Origin: Zoroaster sp. YZ-2022
Taxonomy: Eukaryota > Echinodermata > Asteroidea > Forcipulatida > Zoroasteridae
DNA length: 64,000 bases
Direction: 5' to 3'
NCBI GenBank assembly: GCA_029582265.1
Contig: CM055831.1
Coordinates: forward strand, 25,892,526 to 25,956,525
Within the stretch, counting starts at the first letter, position 1; each line of letters starts with the position of its first letter. The position numbers and the translations under genes are program-made. Below, in pieces: positions 47,814 to 60,150 of the stretch. A model generated the notes under the pieces. That model was not told where the DNA came from, ran no database searches, and saw only the letters and a list, made by a program, of their open reading frames with translations.

Positions 47814-48435
47814 TCACATTATGTGATATATCTTCACTGAGTGGTAGTCTGCTGCTACCAGCTGATGCCCATCTGCAGTGAATGTGATTCCCATGGGCAA
47901 GTACAGACCCTGAGCTATACATGAGATGAATCTACCTTCATCATCATAATGGTGAATATGACCAGTGTTACACCCATTGTGCACTGCAATGTATATGCCT
48001 GATCTGTCACAGCATACACCATTGCAGCAATGAACTTCCTGACCATTGATTGTTGGTTTGATTGTGAGTAATGAAGTACCATTACTATCAACAATGTCTA
48101 CTTGATGTTGGTCAAAACCACTGACTACAACTCTATTATTATTATCAATGGCCAGGAAGTGAGGTGCTGTCTGGACTGACATAGTGTGAATGAGCGAGCC
48201 ATCAGTGGGGCTGTGCTCGCTCACCACCAATCTCTTCACATCACCTATTATGATGTTACCCTTATTATTTACTGCTACACTCCAGAGGGACACTGCTGTC
48301 TTCCCTACCTCACTATGAGGCACTGTGTGGAAGTCAAAGGCAAGTGTGCCATCATTGTTGTACATCTTGATGACATTTTGAAAGTGCGGTCTACAACCAC
48401 TAAGTGATTGTGTATAGCTGCAATGCCACGTGGAT
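47814..48435 (-). pseudogene. TRIM copy C, exon 2 (NHL region), two-base shift near its start
   Basis: The acceptor CCAG lies at 48439-48436. The exon first reads YPRGIAAIHNHLVVVD, then two additional bases (13 bases in copy B against 15 here, about 48370-48385) shift the frame. From there the NHL frame is open to the end: NVIKMYNNDGTLAFDFHTV, KTAVSLWSVAVNNKGN, LVVSEHSPTDGSLIHTMSV, LVAADYHSVKIYHIM and TGA at 47814. Copy B's later frameshift is absent here, so each copy shows the other's ancestral state. NHL blades normally form a six-bladed propeller that binds protein or RNA. The partner first exon at 57660 is heavily damaged and now 9.2 kb away because of the 5-kb insertion. Confidence 0.8.
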
Positions 48436-48774
48436 CTGGAAAATAATAATAATAGAGATAACACAGCACAGTGATATAACAATTATGTGTGTTATGTTTT
48501 ATGAGCTGAACATTAAATGAAGATATTTCTACATATTTTGACATGTACAAAGGATTCACAACAGCCAATGTTCACTTTGAACCTTTGAACTGTCATGATT
48601 TATTATTCACTATTTATTAAAATCAATGTCATGTTTCAGAAAATAAAATAGGCTAAATTTAAATTGATGACAGCGAGTGAGTACATGTATAGCACATAAT
48701 TTCAATGTATGAAGGTTTTAATAGCATAACATGCAGTTATGAGCCACTTTCTTTTTCTAGGAAAATTCATTTAA
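48436..48774 (-). other. TRIM copy C intron, left part
   Basis: Collinear with 28318-28670 up to the insertion point TTCATTTAA. Confidence 0.6.
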
Positions 48775-50671
48775 GGCGCCGTATCAAAATAGGCCAACGC
48801 GTTGTAGGCATTTCCAAGCGTTGTTGATAGTTGAGGTGCGTTGGCGGGCGTTGGTAATTATCACCCATATTCGTAGGTGCGTTGACAGGCGTTGGTAGAA
48901 CTGTCATTGATATGCAGAAAACATTGCGCTTCGCTAACTTCTCATGCATATTCATCATGCATATTCCTCTATACATCCCGGTTCGCTAACCACTATAATA
49001 ACCCCTATTCGTTTTTAGATTGCACGTACGCTGTGATGGCAATCAGAGTGGTATTTGCAGTGTTTGTCCGATGTCTGGGTTAATATTAAAATTCACGGGT
49101 GGGGGGGGGCACGTGCAAAAAGAGAAATACATGTACAGATATAGAAGCCTCCGAAATGTGGGTGTTTAACTATGAGTTTGGTTGGGTAAAGAGTTGATAT
49201 CGTCTGGTCTTGTGGGTATGTATTTGACCCAACCTTGCGATCGCTTATGACACTTTTACGCACACCGTTGAGCCATCGCGCTTAATTTGTCAGTAGGTTT
49301 GAAGGGGCGCTATAACTTCTGTTGCGTTGAACACTACCAACTCCCAATGGTTTTATCAGATGCCTAGAGGTCCTCTAGACCCTAGACAACAATTTGAAGC
49401 AAAAAATAATAATGTAAGGGCCCTTTAGGTTGATGTTTATTTTAGTTCTGATAACGCTTTTTCCCCTACCCAAAATCGACATAAAATACCCTATTATGTG
49501 TACCCATAGCAGTTATAGGAATAAACATCTCTCATCCTCTGGCTGTTGGTTCCACCATGTCTGGATTCATGGTCTAGCACAACATAGTGGGTAACTGATA
49601 GCTTTTGATAAGCCGCTCAGAGCCGAAGTCAATGCCCTTGTGTTGACAGATGGGAATAGGATTTGTACACGGTCCTATGGGACCATGCAGGATTTGTACA
49701 CGGTCCTATGGGACCATGCTTTTTGCAGTAGCATTTTTTGGGTCAAGGGTTCAAACCAGGCTAATGAGAATTAACCATGCTATTTGGGGATACCTCAACA
49801 AGGAACTTACGGAATTTGAGAAATTTGGGGTAAAAAACAACGGAGTAATTAGGTTTTGTTTACAAACCTACTTAAAAAATAAGTAGCATGGCACGTTGCA
49901 AGGTTTTAATTAATTAATTAAATGACTCTCCGCCGTTGGTACAATTATTGTTGGGATAGGCAACGGGAAGTGGACATCAATTAGTCATGCAGACATGATA
50001 ATGGTTATCGGACAGGGCTTTCAAATTTCTATCGGAAATAACCACATCTTACGGGTTTATGTTCATGCCTGTTTTGTTTACATACATGTAGACTACCTAT
50101 TGAAAACCATGTAGCAAACCTCCATTCATGCCCGCACAGAGCTGGCTAGCCAGATGGAGTGTGTGCCCCACGCTTTCAACCCCTAACTCACGCGTACTAC
50201 TAGAGGGGAGCTCAAGCATAGCTTGAATTGGGCGGTTTTCTTGTTATCACTTTAATTTCATTGTGTTGTGCCCATAGTGGAGCGCTGTAAAGATTTCCGG
50301 TGTTACTCAGTACAGTGTATCCCCCGGTGCGTGACGTAATTGGTTTGGGCAGTCATAAACATGTTCAAATGCTTGATTTTAATCGACTTTTAAAACATAA
50401 CTTTAATAGCAATGAAGCCAGCGACTGATAGAATGACAAATAATCCAATTTATACAAATAGAAGAAAAATTTACGCATTTTTATTAAATTCATCATGGTT
50501 AAAAGGGCGAATTGATTTGTGCAAAATAAATGTTTCCAACCGGAACGATTTTTAATTACATTAAATTGTATCTGCAATAAAATGCCATTCACGTTCAAAT
50601 AAGCACTAAACGTATTTTTCAAAAGGACACTCTACATAGGTAAAACTTGTAGCTTTGCATGGTGAGGATGA

Positions 50672-50819
50672 TAAGTAAGACTAATTGCGGTGACACCATG
50701 TGGAATCTCAATTGAGTAGTAATTAGTTCTGAAAAGAACTGGGTACCCCCAGTTCTTTTCAGAACTAATTACTACTCAATTGAGATTCCACATGGTGTCA
50801 CTGCAATTAGTCTTACTTA
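50672..50819. repeat. Near-perfect 69-base inverted repeat (hairpin)
   Basis: The arms 50672-50740 and 50751-50819 match with one difference around a 10-base loop GGGTACCCCC, itself palindromic. The 12-mer GACACTCTACAT flanks the region on both sides (50626-50637 and 50822-50833), consistent with a foldback insertion that duplicated its target, or with repair. Confidence 0.95.
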
Positions 50820-51292
50820 CTGACACTCTACATGTTATACATTTAATAAAACAATTGCTTACCGATGCTTCTCGCATACATATTTTGAGGATCTTAAAGC
50901 GATGCTTACTTATATAGTACCGGCTTATTAAAAGGATATATCATTGTTTTGGGGGAAACGCATTCATTTCAGATCATTTCACACTGAAACTTTGATCAAT
51001 TACCAAAGCTATCATATCTTTTAGACTATTTGTAATGCGGTACATCCGTGATACCTTTTTCAATGCTATTGAATATTATCAAAATTATTTCAATTACTAT
51101 AAGTTCCATTTATTGTGAATAAAGACGCACAAATCACAATCGACTGTCCATGTCAATATATGGCGTAATGAAACCAGCAATTGTTAACATTACGGATTAC
51201 GTAAGCAGAATTTGGACAAAATAAAAATTAAACTAAACGCCATTTTCATAAAATTTACTGATAATGAAAGACCGGATTGAACGATAATAATG

Positions 51293-51726
51293 TGACCAGC
51301 TCCATCAAAATGGGGCATTGTCCCCAAAGAATGATTCCATGTAATTTAACACAGAAGTTAAAACATTTAAAAAAGGGTTGGAAAAACCAAAATTTTGATT
51401 TATATATTTTTAGGTGGCCTAAATCTTGATTTTTCTTGCTGTGTGGTATTACCTTTTTGTCAAAAGATTAATAAAGTTGGAAAAAGACAATTTCTGAACC
51501 GAGTTTGTGTACTAATTGCCAAGGGTCGTGATTTTCTCATAAAATGTTTTTCAAAACGGGGTGGGAAAATTTGTGTCATGGTCGTCGTAATTACCTCATA
51601 ATTTTGGAAAGGAAGGTCGCTTGATTATCAATTTTTAATGATTTTAAACTTTGTGAGTTGCTTTTAAAGCTGATATGAATATCTCAAAAGTAAAATGTAC
51701 AATGCCTCATTTCGATGGAGCTGGTC
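51293..51726. mobile_element. 434-bp MITE-like unit nested in the 5-kb element
   Basis: GACCAGCTCCATCAAAATGG at the left and, inverted, GACCAGCTCCATCGAAATGA at the right, matching for about 27 bp with two differences. No coding capacity. Confidence 0.65.
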
Positions 51727-51831
51727 ATATATATCAACGTAATTGTCACTTAAAACTTGTTTTGTATGTTTCCCACCTTGTATAGCGTTATTTTGAGTTT
51801 GTTTTTTACACTTCTGAAATAATATATTACC

Positions 51832-52740
51832 AAATCTTCATTCAAAGTCATCGGACATGATTTGTAAATTGCGGTTCTTTTTTTTCTTCCTTTTTTAACT
51901 GATACATTAGCCAAAGATTGCCTCTGTGGTCATACACGAAGAGTACGGAGCATGACCATAATATCGGATCCTCCGGCCTTGAGCCACGCCGTCCATCAGG
52001 CATGGTTGACCGGCTAGTGCTGTGAAGCACACGCTGAATTTTGAATCTCGGTGTGTTGCACTTTGACTAAATATTGGGGTACAATTTTCCTCATATTTAG
52101 GGTTTGATGTCACCTACGATGTTGAAAATCACAGACGTACTTTAAAGTCATTATCTGATATCATGGCTAATTTTGTGTGGAGTTTCAAAAGACAAGTCTA
52201 GAGTGAATTGGAGGTTTAATTTTCTGAATTTCGGGGGGTAAAACTGTGTTCTTTCAAATTTGTTTATACAACTGTACTTTTTTTTTTAAATTTCAGCAAG
52301 ATATCAATTAAAATGTCGGACATTGTACATTTACGACTATACCAAACTTCATTCAAAGTCATCGGACATGATTTGTAAATTGCGGTTCTTTTTTTCCTTC
52401 TTTTTTTGACTGATACATTAGCCAAAGATTGCCTCTGTGGTCATGCATACACGAGGAGTACAGAGCATGACCATAATATCGGATCCTCCGGCCTTGAGCC
52501 ACGCCGTCCGTCAGGCATGGTTGACCGGCTAGTGCTGTGAAGCACACGCTGAATTTTGAATCTCGGTGTGATACATTAGCCAAAGATTGCCTCTATGGTC
52601 ATACACATGCATGGTACATATATGACTACCAAATCTTTGTTGAATGTCATCGGACATAATTTAGAAGTTACGGTAATTTTTTCTTCTTTTTTTTGACTAA
52701 TACATTTGCCAAATAGTGTGTATTTGGTAATACACGAGAA
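51832..52740. repeat. Segment of about 250-300 bp repeated three times
   Basis: ATTCAAAGTCATCGGACATG begins copies at about 51840 and 52350 that are almost identical through GAATCTCGGTGTG; a third, diverged copy starts near 52640 (GTCATCGGACATAATTTAG). The minus ORFs at 51848-52113 and 52359-52583 are the same frame in the first two copies. Confidence 0.85.
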
Positions 52741-52796
52741 TAATGGAGCATGACCGTAATGCTGGATCCTCGGACTTGAGCCATGCCGTCGTCATT

Positions 52797-53136
52797 GCCC
52801 GATCTTTAGCCCCAAACATAAAAACCCAGAATTTTATGAGTGAGCAATTTTGAGAGTATCACCCGCTCTAACGAAAAATAATTTTACTTTTATTTTTTAT
52901 GATCAGGAACCTTAAAATAATAGCAATAATTATAAAACTCCAATAAGGATTTGGTCACGTGATTTATTAGTCGGATCCCAACAATAATTCATTTTGGGTT
53001 TTAATTCACTGTAACTTATCATTGGCGTTTTATTTCGTGTGATGGCTCAAATAAAGGTTGTAACTTTCTAGACCCCATCAAAATACCTATTTGGATTTTA
53101 AATAGATTTTTGGGTCAAATAGGCAAAAGATCGGGC
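52797..53136. mobile_element. 340-bp MITE with GCCCGATCTTT inverted ends, nested
   Basis: The left end GCCCGATCTTTAGCCCC pairs with the right end GGCAAAAGATCGGGCC. CAT occurs on both sides (52793-52795 and 53137-53139), a possible 3-bp duplication. It cuts the third copy of the triplicated segment short. Confidence 0.65.
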
Positions 53137-53799
53137 CATCATCTTTAATGTATGCATTGGAATGATAATTAAATCTATAATCAGTTTTAAGCATCATTGA
53201 CTGAATATTATTGAGCTATAAACATTCTGAAACGATTTAAAAAGATCGAGAGAATATGATAAAATATATATCAGTTTCTCCAGTAGGCCTATGTCAAGCA
53301 AAAATGAAAAGTGAGCGAGGTGAAGCCGGACCAAATGCATTTTCGGATTTTATTTGTGGACAAAACCGTATGCCTTTAATGTAAAATACGAAGATTAGGA
53401 AAAAATAGAGGTTCAAATCTATGAAACCAACACTGGGTGTAAATAATCGCTATCACTGGTCTATTGTCCCCTGTAATTGGTGTGGCACATATTCTTTTGT
53501 TAATTTTCGTCCACACCACGGCAGCATGTACAGCGAGATTCCTTTGAGATTCAGTCACCCGTACACCACCACAGACTAATCCTACGGCTCATGGGGCATT
53601 TAAATATCAATACAAGTCTTCCCTTTGTCATTTAAACTAACACAACCAAGCAAAGTTAATGAGCTGAACTTACAACACGTTGCAACGACCAAAAACACGT
53701 TGGGGAAAATAATTAACAAACTCATTTTTTACTAACGCCTGCCAACGCCTCTGCCGTTGCAACGCATTGCAACGCGTTGGCCTATTTTGATACGGCGCC

Positions 53800-54049
53800 A
53801 AAGTGGAACGTTTCTACATTAAATTATTATTCAAACATTTTGTTTAATGTTTGTTGAGGTATTACTAGGAGAGCAATTAGACAGTGAATAAAGAGATATT
53901 CTAATGCACTCATAGTTATAGAGATTTCCCCTCTTTCTAAGAGAAGGTCCTCAGGAAACTGAATAAAATTGATAATTTCGCATTAACTCATGGTTAATTA
54001 CTTTAAAGGTTTGCTGAAATACATGTAGAAACTCCTAATATAATTGTTT
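53800..54049 (-). other. TRIM copy C intron, continuation right of the 5-kb element
   Basis: Collinear with 28675-28893 of copy B. Confidence 0.6.
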
Positions 54050-54574
54050 CATCCAATTACCCGTAAACGCCTTTTATAATTCATATTTAACATTTGAGCG
54101 TTGCAAACAGAAATCTGTGACTCTTGAACAATGTAATGTTTACACTTTTACAGACAATTATCTTTAAATTCAAGAGATTACGCTCCAATAAAGCCTTTGT
54201 AGTATTTTACCAACATTTGCCATATATTTTTCTCCAACTGTTTGTGATACATTGTATCCAATCATTAAGACTGCAAAAGGGCCTGACAGTGGCTGCTTCA
54301 AACAACTTATCACACCAGCAGCATATGAGGAATATTTGCCTAATTGTTTGCAGTAATTGGATTAGTGGGGCACCATGCATGCTGATCATGATCGGGTAAT
54401 TTATAGCTTGTTATGTGAATACATAATTTTTTTCCCGAATGGTTTCGCCCACATCATGTATTTGTACACCACGGGAGGCATGTTTTCAAACAAAATGAAA
54501 AACGAATATCCGAGTATCCGGTTTCCTGATTTGGGGTATCCGGTTCCAAATATATCTGAAAACGCACACCCCTA
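54050..54574. mobile_element. hAT-type MITE, AGGGCTGT family, left end deleted
   Basis: Matches 28970-29421. The left terminus is missing: the host TTTCAT runs directly into CCAATTACCCG. The right end GCACACCCCTA and the half TTCATAGC remain at 54564-54582. Confidence 0.75.
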
Positions 54575-55990
54575 TTCATAGCTATACAATGTGTGTAAGC
54601 TTGTCAGTATTACAAATCAAAACATAAATAATTACACCTTCAAATTAAATTGTCAGAGCTGGTTAGAACAGTCAATGACACAGACCCTTCATATGACATC
54701 ATAGGGAGTATGTTTGGTGTCTAAATTTACTTGAATTCTGTTCCCAAAAGCAGATAGGGAAAATTTTTTGCCTAATTGTTTGCAATTTGGGATTAGTGAG
54801 GCAATTGCAGCGATCATGATTGGTAATTTATAACAATGGTTCCAACATCCCCTTTGGCCGTGACATAATTCAAAAATTTTGTGAACAAAACAAAACCCAA
54901 AAATTGATCCCCACACAGGTTTCTGTTCCTGACAGTCCGTGTTTGTTCGGAGGCTGCTGTGGCGGGGGACCAATGATTTCTTTTGTGCTTGCTCTATTTT
55001 TAACTCAGACATTTTTGGGGGGATAGTTTTTTTCAAAAACTTTCAAAAAATCAAACAAGTACATATTTAAAACAATTTCTTTAAAAAAAATGAAACAGTA
55101 AAAAAAAAGGTACGGTTTCCTGATTGGGGTACCCCGGTTCCAAATATACTGGACACCCTATTTAACTATACAATGTGTGGGGGCCGCCCAAATTTTTAAC
55201 ATTTTAGGTCATACAGAGTACTTTTTTAAACCCCCCCCCCCCAAAGTGTACTTTTCAAAATTTTTCTGTTGATTGTTTTTATATAACATCAACTTTTAAA
55301 TCTTGTCCCCGCCCCCTCCCCTCTGCCTTTTGGACCATTAAAAGGGGTTTTTTTGGGGGCCCCTAAGCTTTATATTAAAAACAAAACAAAAATGCGCCTT
55401 CAATGTAAATTGTCAGGTGGTTAGAACAGTCGGACACGACCCTTCTTGCATCATTACAAATTTATTTGGGGAGTATTTTCGCTAAATTTTTTTTTTAAAA
55501 AGATAATCCCTATCTTTGACCCCTTCAACACGTAGTGTATTTGCAACATATGTACATGTATATGGTTTGACTCTAACTCCTGTGTGATGTTCACCTTGAT
55601 GGATCTTCCGTATGCTGTCAATCATGTGTACAAAATATCTGTTCTTTTTTCGGGGGGTAAGAACAACAAAAAATAAAAATTTTCTCCGATTGAAATATAT
55701 TTTAGAGAAACAAAACTCAAATGAAGTTTGTTACAACATCCAATCTATCAATCTCCCACAAAGAATATTTCTGTTCAGTAAACCTTTAAAGGCCATACTG
55801 AACCAGTTTTACCTCAAAATCAGGAGATCAGTTCTTTGTTTTGTGGCAATCGGCTGCTTTGGGTTAAGGGGGAAAACAAACTTATCAAGAATTGTGTGTA
55901 TGTACATTGTATGCCTGGTGTCAATACTCGGTTTACTGATACACATTTGACCATTCAGTGGATAATTTGGCATGGGAAATTACCAATAAA
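54575..55990. repeat. Local tandem duplication, low-complexity, no gene
   Basis: The phrase GGTTCCAAATATA...TATACAATGTGTG and the following GTCAG...GGTTAGAACAGTC occur at 54541-54680 and again at 55133-55440, a tandem duplication of about 590 bp. Runs such as C12 (55234-55245) and abrupt T/G/C runs suggest poor sequence quality. The frames here are unconvincing. Confidence 0.5.
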
Positions 55991-56026
55991 GTTATTTATT
56001 GTATTCTTTTGTTTGCTTTTATTAGG

Positions 56027-56270
56027 TAACTTTAAACTGGTCAGATGCCATGATCATTTGGTCTGTCAATTCATAGGGTATGTCAATGAGTTGTTTGCTT
56101 TTATTCAAGGTAACTTTAAACTGGTCAGATGCCATGATCATTTTGGTCTGTCAATTCATAGGGTATGTCAATGAGTTGTTTTACTTTTATTTAGGTATCT
56201 TTAAACTGGTCGAATGCCATGATCATTTGAATCTGTCAATGCATAGGTATGTCAATGAGTTGTTTACTTG
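56027..56270. repeat. 84-bp minisatellite, 3 units (copy C)
   Basis: Units (GTAACTTTAAACTGGTCAGA) start at 56027, 56112 and, degenerate, 56197. More indels than in copies A and B. Confidence 0.85.
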
Positions 56271-56835
56271 CATGTTTCAAGCCAATTCATTAAATAGTTT
56301 TTGGTAGTTATTTCTTGGCAAACTTTTTGAAAATGTGTGCAACAAATGATTAAAGTTTGACTGGTTGTTTTAAATGACAAACACACTCATGATCTCGTCT
56401 TAAAGCAGCCATGTGACTGGCTGGAAATATTAAAATTAGACTTCTTTTGAATTCTGGAAAAACTTATTAATTAAAGTTCTGGTTGGAACACAGATGAACA
56501 AGAACACACTCTGGTGAAAATTACGGACTGTGGCTGTCTGCCAAACCTTTAATTTTAAATCTTAAGCAAAATTTCCCCAAAATTAAAAAGTATCCATCGA
56601 TGTTGCCTTTAACAGAGACTGACTGAGTATGAAAACACAACAACCCTTGATGCCTACCCATGCCATGTTTGGCCCAGACACTCCACTGATGTGTTGCATT
56701 TACAGCAGTGTGTTCTTGCAATCCTACAAGGGGTATTGTACTAGCAGACGACGACTATGTAAACACAACAACCTTTATGCTGCCACCCATGCCATGTTTA
56801 TTGAACCTCCACTGATGTGTGTTGCATTTACATAC
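56271..56835. other. TRIM copy C intron, no gene
   Basis: Collinear with 2052-2520 but with a partial internal repeat: CACAACAACC...CCATGCCATGTTT...CTCCACTGATGTGT occurs at 56635-56700 and again at 56763-56820. Confidence 0.5.
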
Positions 56836-57201
56836 TTAAATGACAGTATGTCGCATGATCAACAGGGCATGGAGATCGATATAGTTTAGATTAACTCAGT
56901 GACCACCATAGTACCCCACATGATAAGGTCATATTACAATCAACAGGGCATGGAATCAGAATTCTGGTTTAGATTAACTCAGTGACTACCATAGTACCCA
57001 CATGATAAGATGTATTACAATAATCAACAGGCATGGAATCAAATTCTAGTTTTGGAATTAACTCAGTGACTAAGGTCATGTACCATTGCTGCATAAATGA
57101 ATCAGTAATTTTCAGTCACTGTGTTCATCTTCTAAAACTAGGACACCGATTCATGCCCATTTGAATCTGCTCTGATAGGTGACAATATACTGTCCCTTTA
57201 A
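56836..57201 (+). mobile_element. TTAA MITE, GGGGCAGTAT family, with internal triplication
   Basis: TTAA at 56836-56839 and 57198-57201, the same insertion site as 30961. A core segment of about 75 bp (ATCAACAGGGCATGGAATCA...) is repeated three times in tandem, which lengthens the element to 366 bp. The 85-bp partner element of copy B is absent. Confidence 0.8.
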
Positions 57202-57659
57202 GCAACAGTGTGTTCTTTTGCAAATTGACTGAATAGTCATGGACCGATGCATTTATAGATGTTTGTTTAAAAACTAAAACCTTTTATGAGTCAAATGATA
57301 TTATAGTTGGTATTATGGATGTCTAATAAGTCATAACAATAAATAGAGTGGTTTTAAAAGGGGAATATATCTCTTAAGATCGCTTTGCAATCCTACGAAA
57401 TTATTATCTTTTATTGTTGATCTGGGGCTGTTGTTGTTCTTTTTTCTCTGTTCAGTGTAATTTTCACTTCTTATATAAATCTTTTGATACTGTACAATTT
57501 TTCTGTAATTTGTTGTTTTAATTGATTTGTAAAACGCTTTGTGGTTGGCGATGTAAATTTTAAAAATTAGTTGAAATGAAATGTACTGCACCACAGTCTT
57601 GTTTACAGCATGCTGTACTACACTACATGCTAATGAATGCAATATGTACATAAACTTAC

Positions 57660-58960
57660 TTCGCCCTTTGTATTGGAATGGTTCTTCTTTCTGATGTCCC
57701 TTGGTGCGAGATTACCACTTCTCTCGGTCCAAGTCTGTCACTGCAATCATCACCAGGTTGACAGCAACTAATACCAAAAAGCCTTTAATTCTCCCAGCCC
57801 CCCAAAAAATTCACCACACAGCTCCCACTTGGAATTTCTGCAGCTCCACCTTGCCAAGATTGATATACCCAACCCTCTGACTCTCCTTGAATCTCAGGTG
57901 AAAATGACTGTGATCAATCTTAGGAATACTTGACTACTGAGAATTTCAAGTCCTTGCTGATAAAGGTAGGATAGAGGTGCAAGGGAAAGTCAGGATCTGA
58001 TGGTGTTGGTGACATCTTTGGCGGTCTCAGTGAATGCTGTATTTGTTGATTACACTCTGTTTGCTCATATTCATCAGCAATTTTATTTATTCCCGATCTT
58101 TGTGGAGATTTTTGATTTCATCAATGATCTCGACTCTCTTGAGCTGTTACCTCAGCCCCTGATCTCATCGCTCTGTTCTTCACACCTCTCCCATACTTCT
58201 TTCAACTGTGATACTTAGTTTGTCTTTCATTGTTGAGGCAGTTGCTGAAAGTTGTTCAAGTTTCATGAGAACTCCTTCAGGGGTAAAGAATTGGGAGCCA
58301 ATGACTGTTTATATGTGGATGAGGCTTGGTCATACTCAGTATTACTCATGTTGTGTGGTTTGGTGGTGTGTAGTAGTAAATGCAAGTTTGGAAATCAACT
58401 TGTCACATGTTGCACAGTGATTATATCTTCACCTTTATAGATAGAACATTCGGGTTGAAGATTTGTCTTTTGTCTCTTTTTATTGCTACCTTCCCTGAAT
58501 AATGTCTTCCAAAGTAGCAATAGTATGATTGAATGATGCAGGAAATTTCGGTATATTTTTGTGGGACTTCATAAATATTCATTAGGCAGTCCAGACAGCG
58601 ATGTGTGGCGTCATTTCCCCCTCGTTGCATAATTCACATGAATTAGCTTTGTGTTGCCTGATGAGCTGACTCCTTCTGTTGATGTGATCTCTCAACAAGA
58701 TAATTAGATAGAAGTTGGTCTTGGGCCTGGAGGTACCATTGGCAGGAAGTTGTGTCTCCGTCGACTTCAGGACAAGGAATTCCCATGACAGCATCCTTGT
58801 GTTTGGTAGTGTGGTATTCATCTAAACGGTTTTCACAGAAGCTGTGGACACAGTCAGTATTTTGAGTTGTCTGTACACCTCTTTTAAAATACTGCACTCC
58901 AAGATGATCTTTACTGGTTTTCTCTAGAGCTGAACTGACAATGTTGGTTTAAGTAGCCAT
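57660..58960 (-). pseudogene. TRIM copy C, exon 1, heavily degraded
   Basis: The exon aligns with copies A and B over its whole length, from an ATG at 58960 to the donor GTAAGT (57659-57654). A 2-bp loss after the third codon gives MAT followed at once by a stop. Many further small indels and substitutions scatter the RING (SFCENRLDEYHTTKHKDAV), B-box and coiled-coil pieces over all three frames. The RING Cys45 position reads Arg, and the first B-box is incomplete. It cannot encode a working ligase as written. Because neighbouring DNA shows signs of low sequence quality, some of the damage may be artefact, but the early stop and the lost B-box residues point to a true pseudogene. Confidence 0.85.
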
Positions 58961-60150
58961 TTCTAGTAATCTGTTTATAAATGATGTATGGAATGAAATG
59001 TGGAAATCAGACTCAATATCAGGATCACATCAGGTAATGCAACAATAGTTTGTCCTGAAGTGTTTAAAAGGTTATTTGACTTTCAGAAAAAGCTTCAAAT
59101 TACATTTTGAGTGCAATTTCAATAAATCTTGTTTAACAATATTTACTGCCCGGTATCAAATTATTTGTCATGTTCTTATGAACAAAAATTTCGCAATGTC
59201 AATTTCGAAAAGAAAGCATTTCCTGGGAGGTGCTAATCCCTCATACCAATAATTTAGCCTTGTTTTGGTCATCTATTAAGGTTAATATTAATGATATATT
59301 TTTTACTCATGCTGACAAAATACTGGAGATTTAAATTGTGTTGGGTCACCAAGTTGGTTTTAAAACCAGACATCTAACAAAATCCCAGTTAAACATATAT
59401 TGACAGAATGATTAAAACCGAAATTGAATATTCATCCTCAATTCATTACAATGATTAGGTTTTCACTTCATCTATTGGTATACATACAAGAATTGTTCAT
59501 GTCTTATTTAATTTCTTAAAACTTTAGTGAACCAACTTAACAAATCAATATTAAATAAATATCTCATATAAAAAACTTATTTTCTTCAAATTTTGCAAAC
59601 ATTTCAAACGTTCCTGTAAAGAATCATCGCCAGTGTTGATAATATTTAAACTGGCAATTTCCAACAATTATACATTACTATTTACTTAATGAAAGGAAAA
59701 AACTGGTTTACTGTTGGTAAATATGTACCAAAATTAGTGATATTAGGTCCCCTCATAAATTCTTACTGCTATACCAGATCACGGACAACTATTGTTTTTT
59801 TAAAATTTAATTTCAAAGTATTTTTTTTATTTCTAAAAAGGGCAAATTGCTGATAAAATACGGCTTAATACATCTTTAATCTCCAGTGTGTATTTATGAA
59901 CCTGATTTGTCTCCAACTATCATTTGCTTGTATCATATGAATATGTTTCAACAAGAGACAATGTATAATACATTTCATACACTGAATTAGAATTTCTAAA
60001 CTAGGTTCTTATTCATTACACAGAGTTTTGTGATCCCACAACCCTTGTGGAAGTACCGTATGGTAAAACTCCAATCTGCTAGGTAGATGAACAAAATCAT
60101 AATCACTATATTCACGTATCCATAGAAGTCACTCAAACATCTAAACAAAC
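58961..60150. other. A+T-rich DNA, not shared with copies A or B, no gene
   Basis: After about 80 bp of TRIM 5' flank the similarity to other copies ends. No exon, satellite unit or element end was seen. The 82-bp satellite unit found in the other two copies is missing. Confidence 0.45.

Larger units (their letters stand above)
48775..53799. mobile_element. 5.0-kb DNA transposon with 30-bp perfect inverted ends, no transposase
   Basis: The first 30 bases (starting GGCGCCGTATCAAAATAGGC) are the exact inverse of the last 30 (53770-53799). Inside each end lie repeated GCGTTG words: six direct at 48798-48900, and CAACGC/AACGC in the inverse sense at 53735-53785. Copy B reads through the site (TTCAGTTAAGTGGAACG near 28667-28683). 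The flanks TAA and AAA suggest a 3-bp TAA/TWA duplication with one change, which would suit PIF/Harbinger, but no protein supports any superfamily. No frame above about 90 codons exists. The interior holds three smaller inverted-repeat structures and a triplicated segment, listed separately. Confidence 0.85.

Noticed and set aside
48775..53799. A Polinton/Maverick or other virus-like element
   Set aside because: It is too short, has no polymerase, integrase or capsid frame, and the ends lack the 6-bp duplication; only a non-autonomous DNA transposon is supported.
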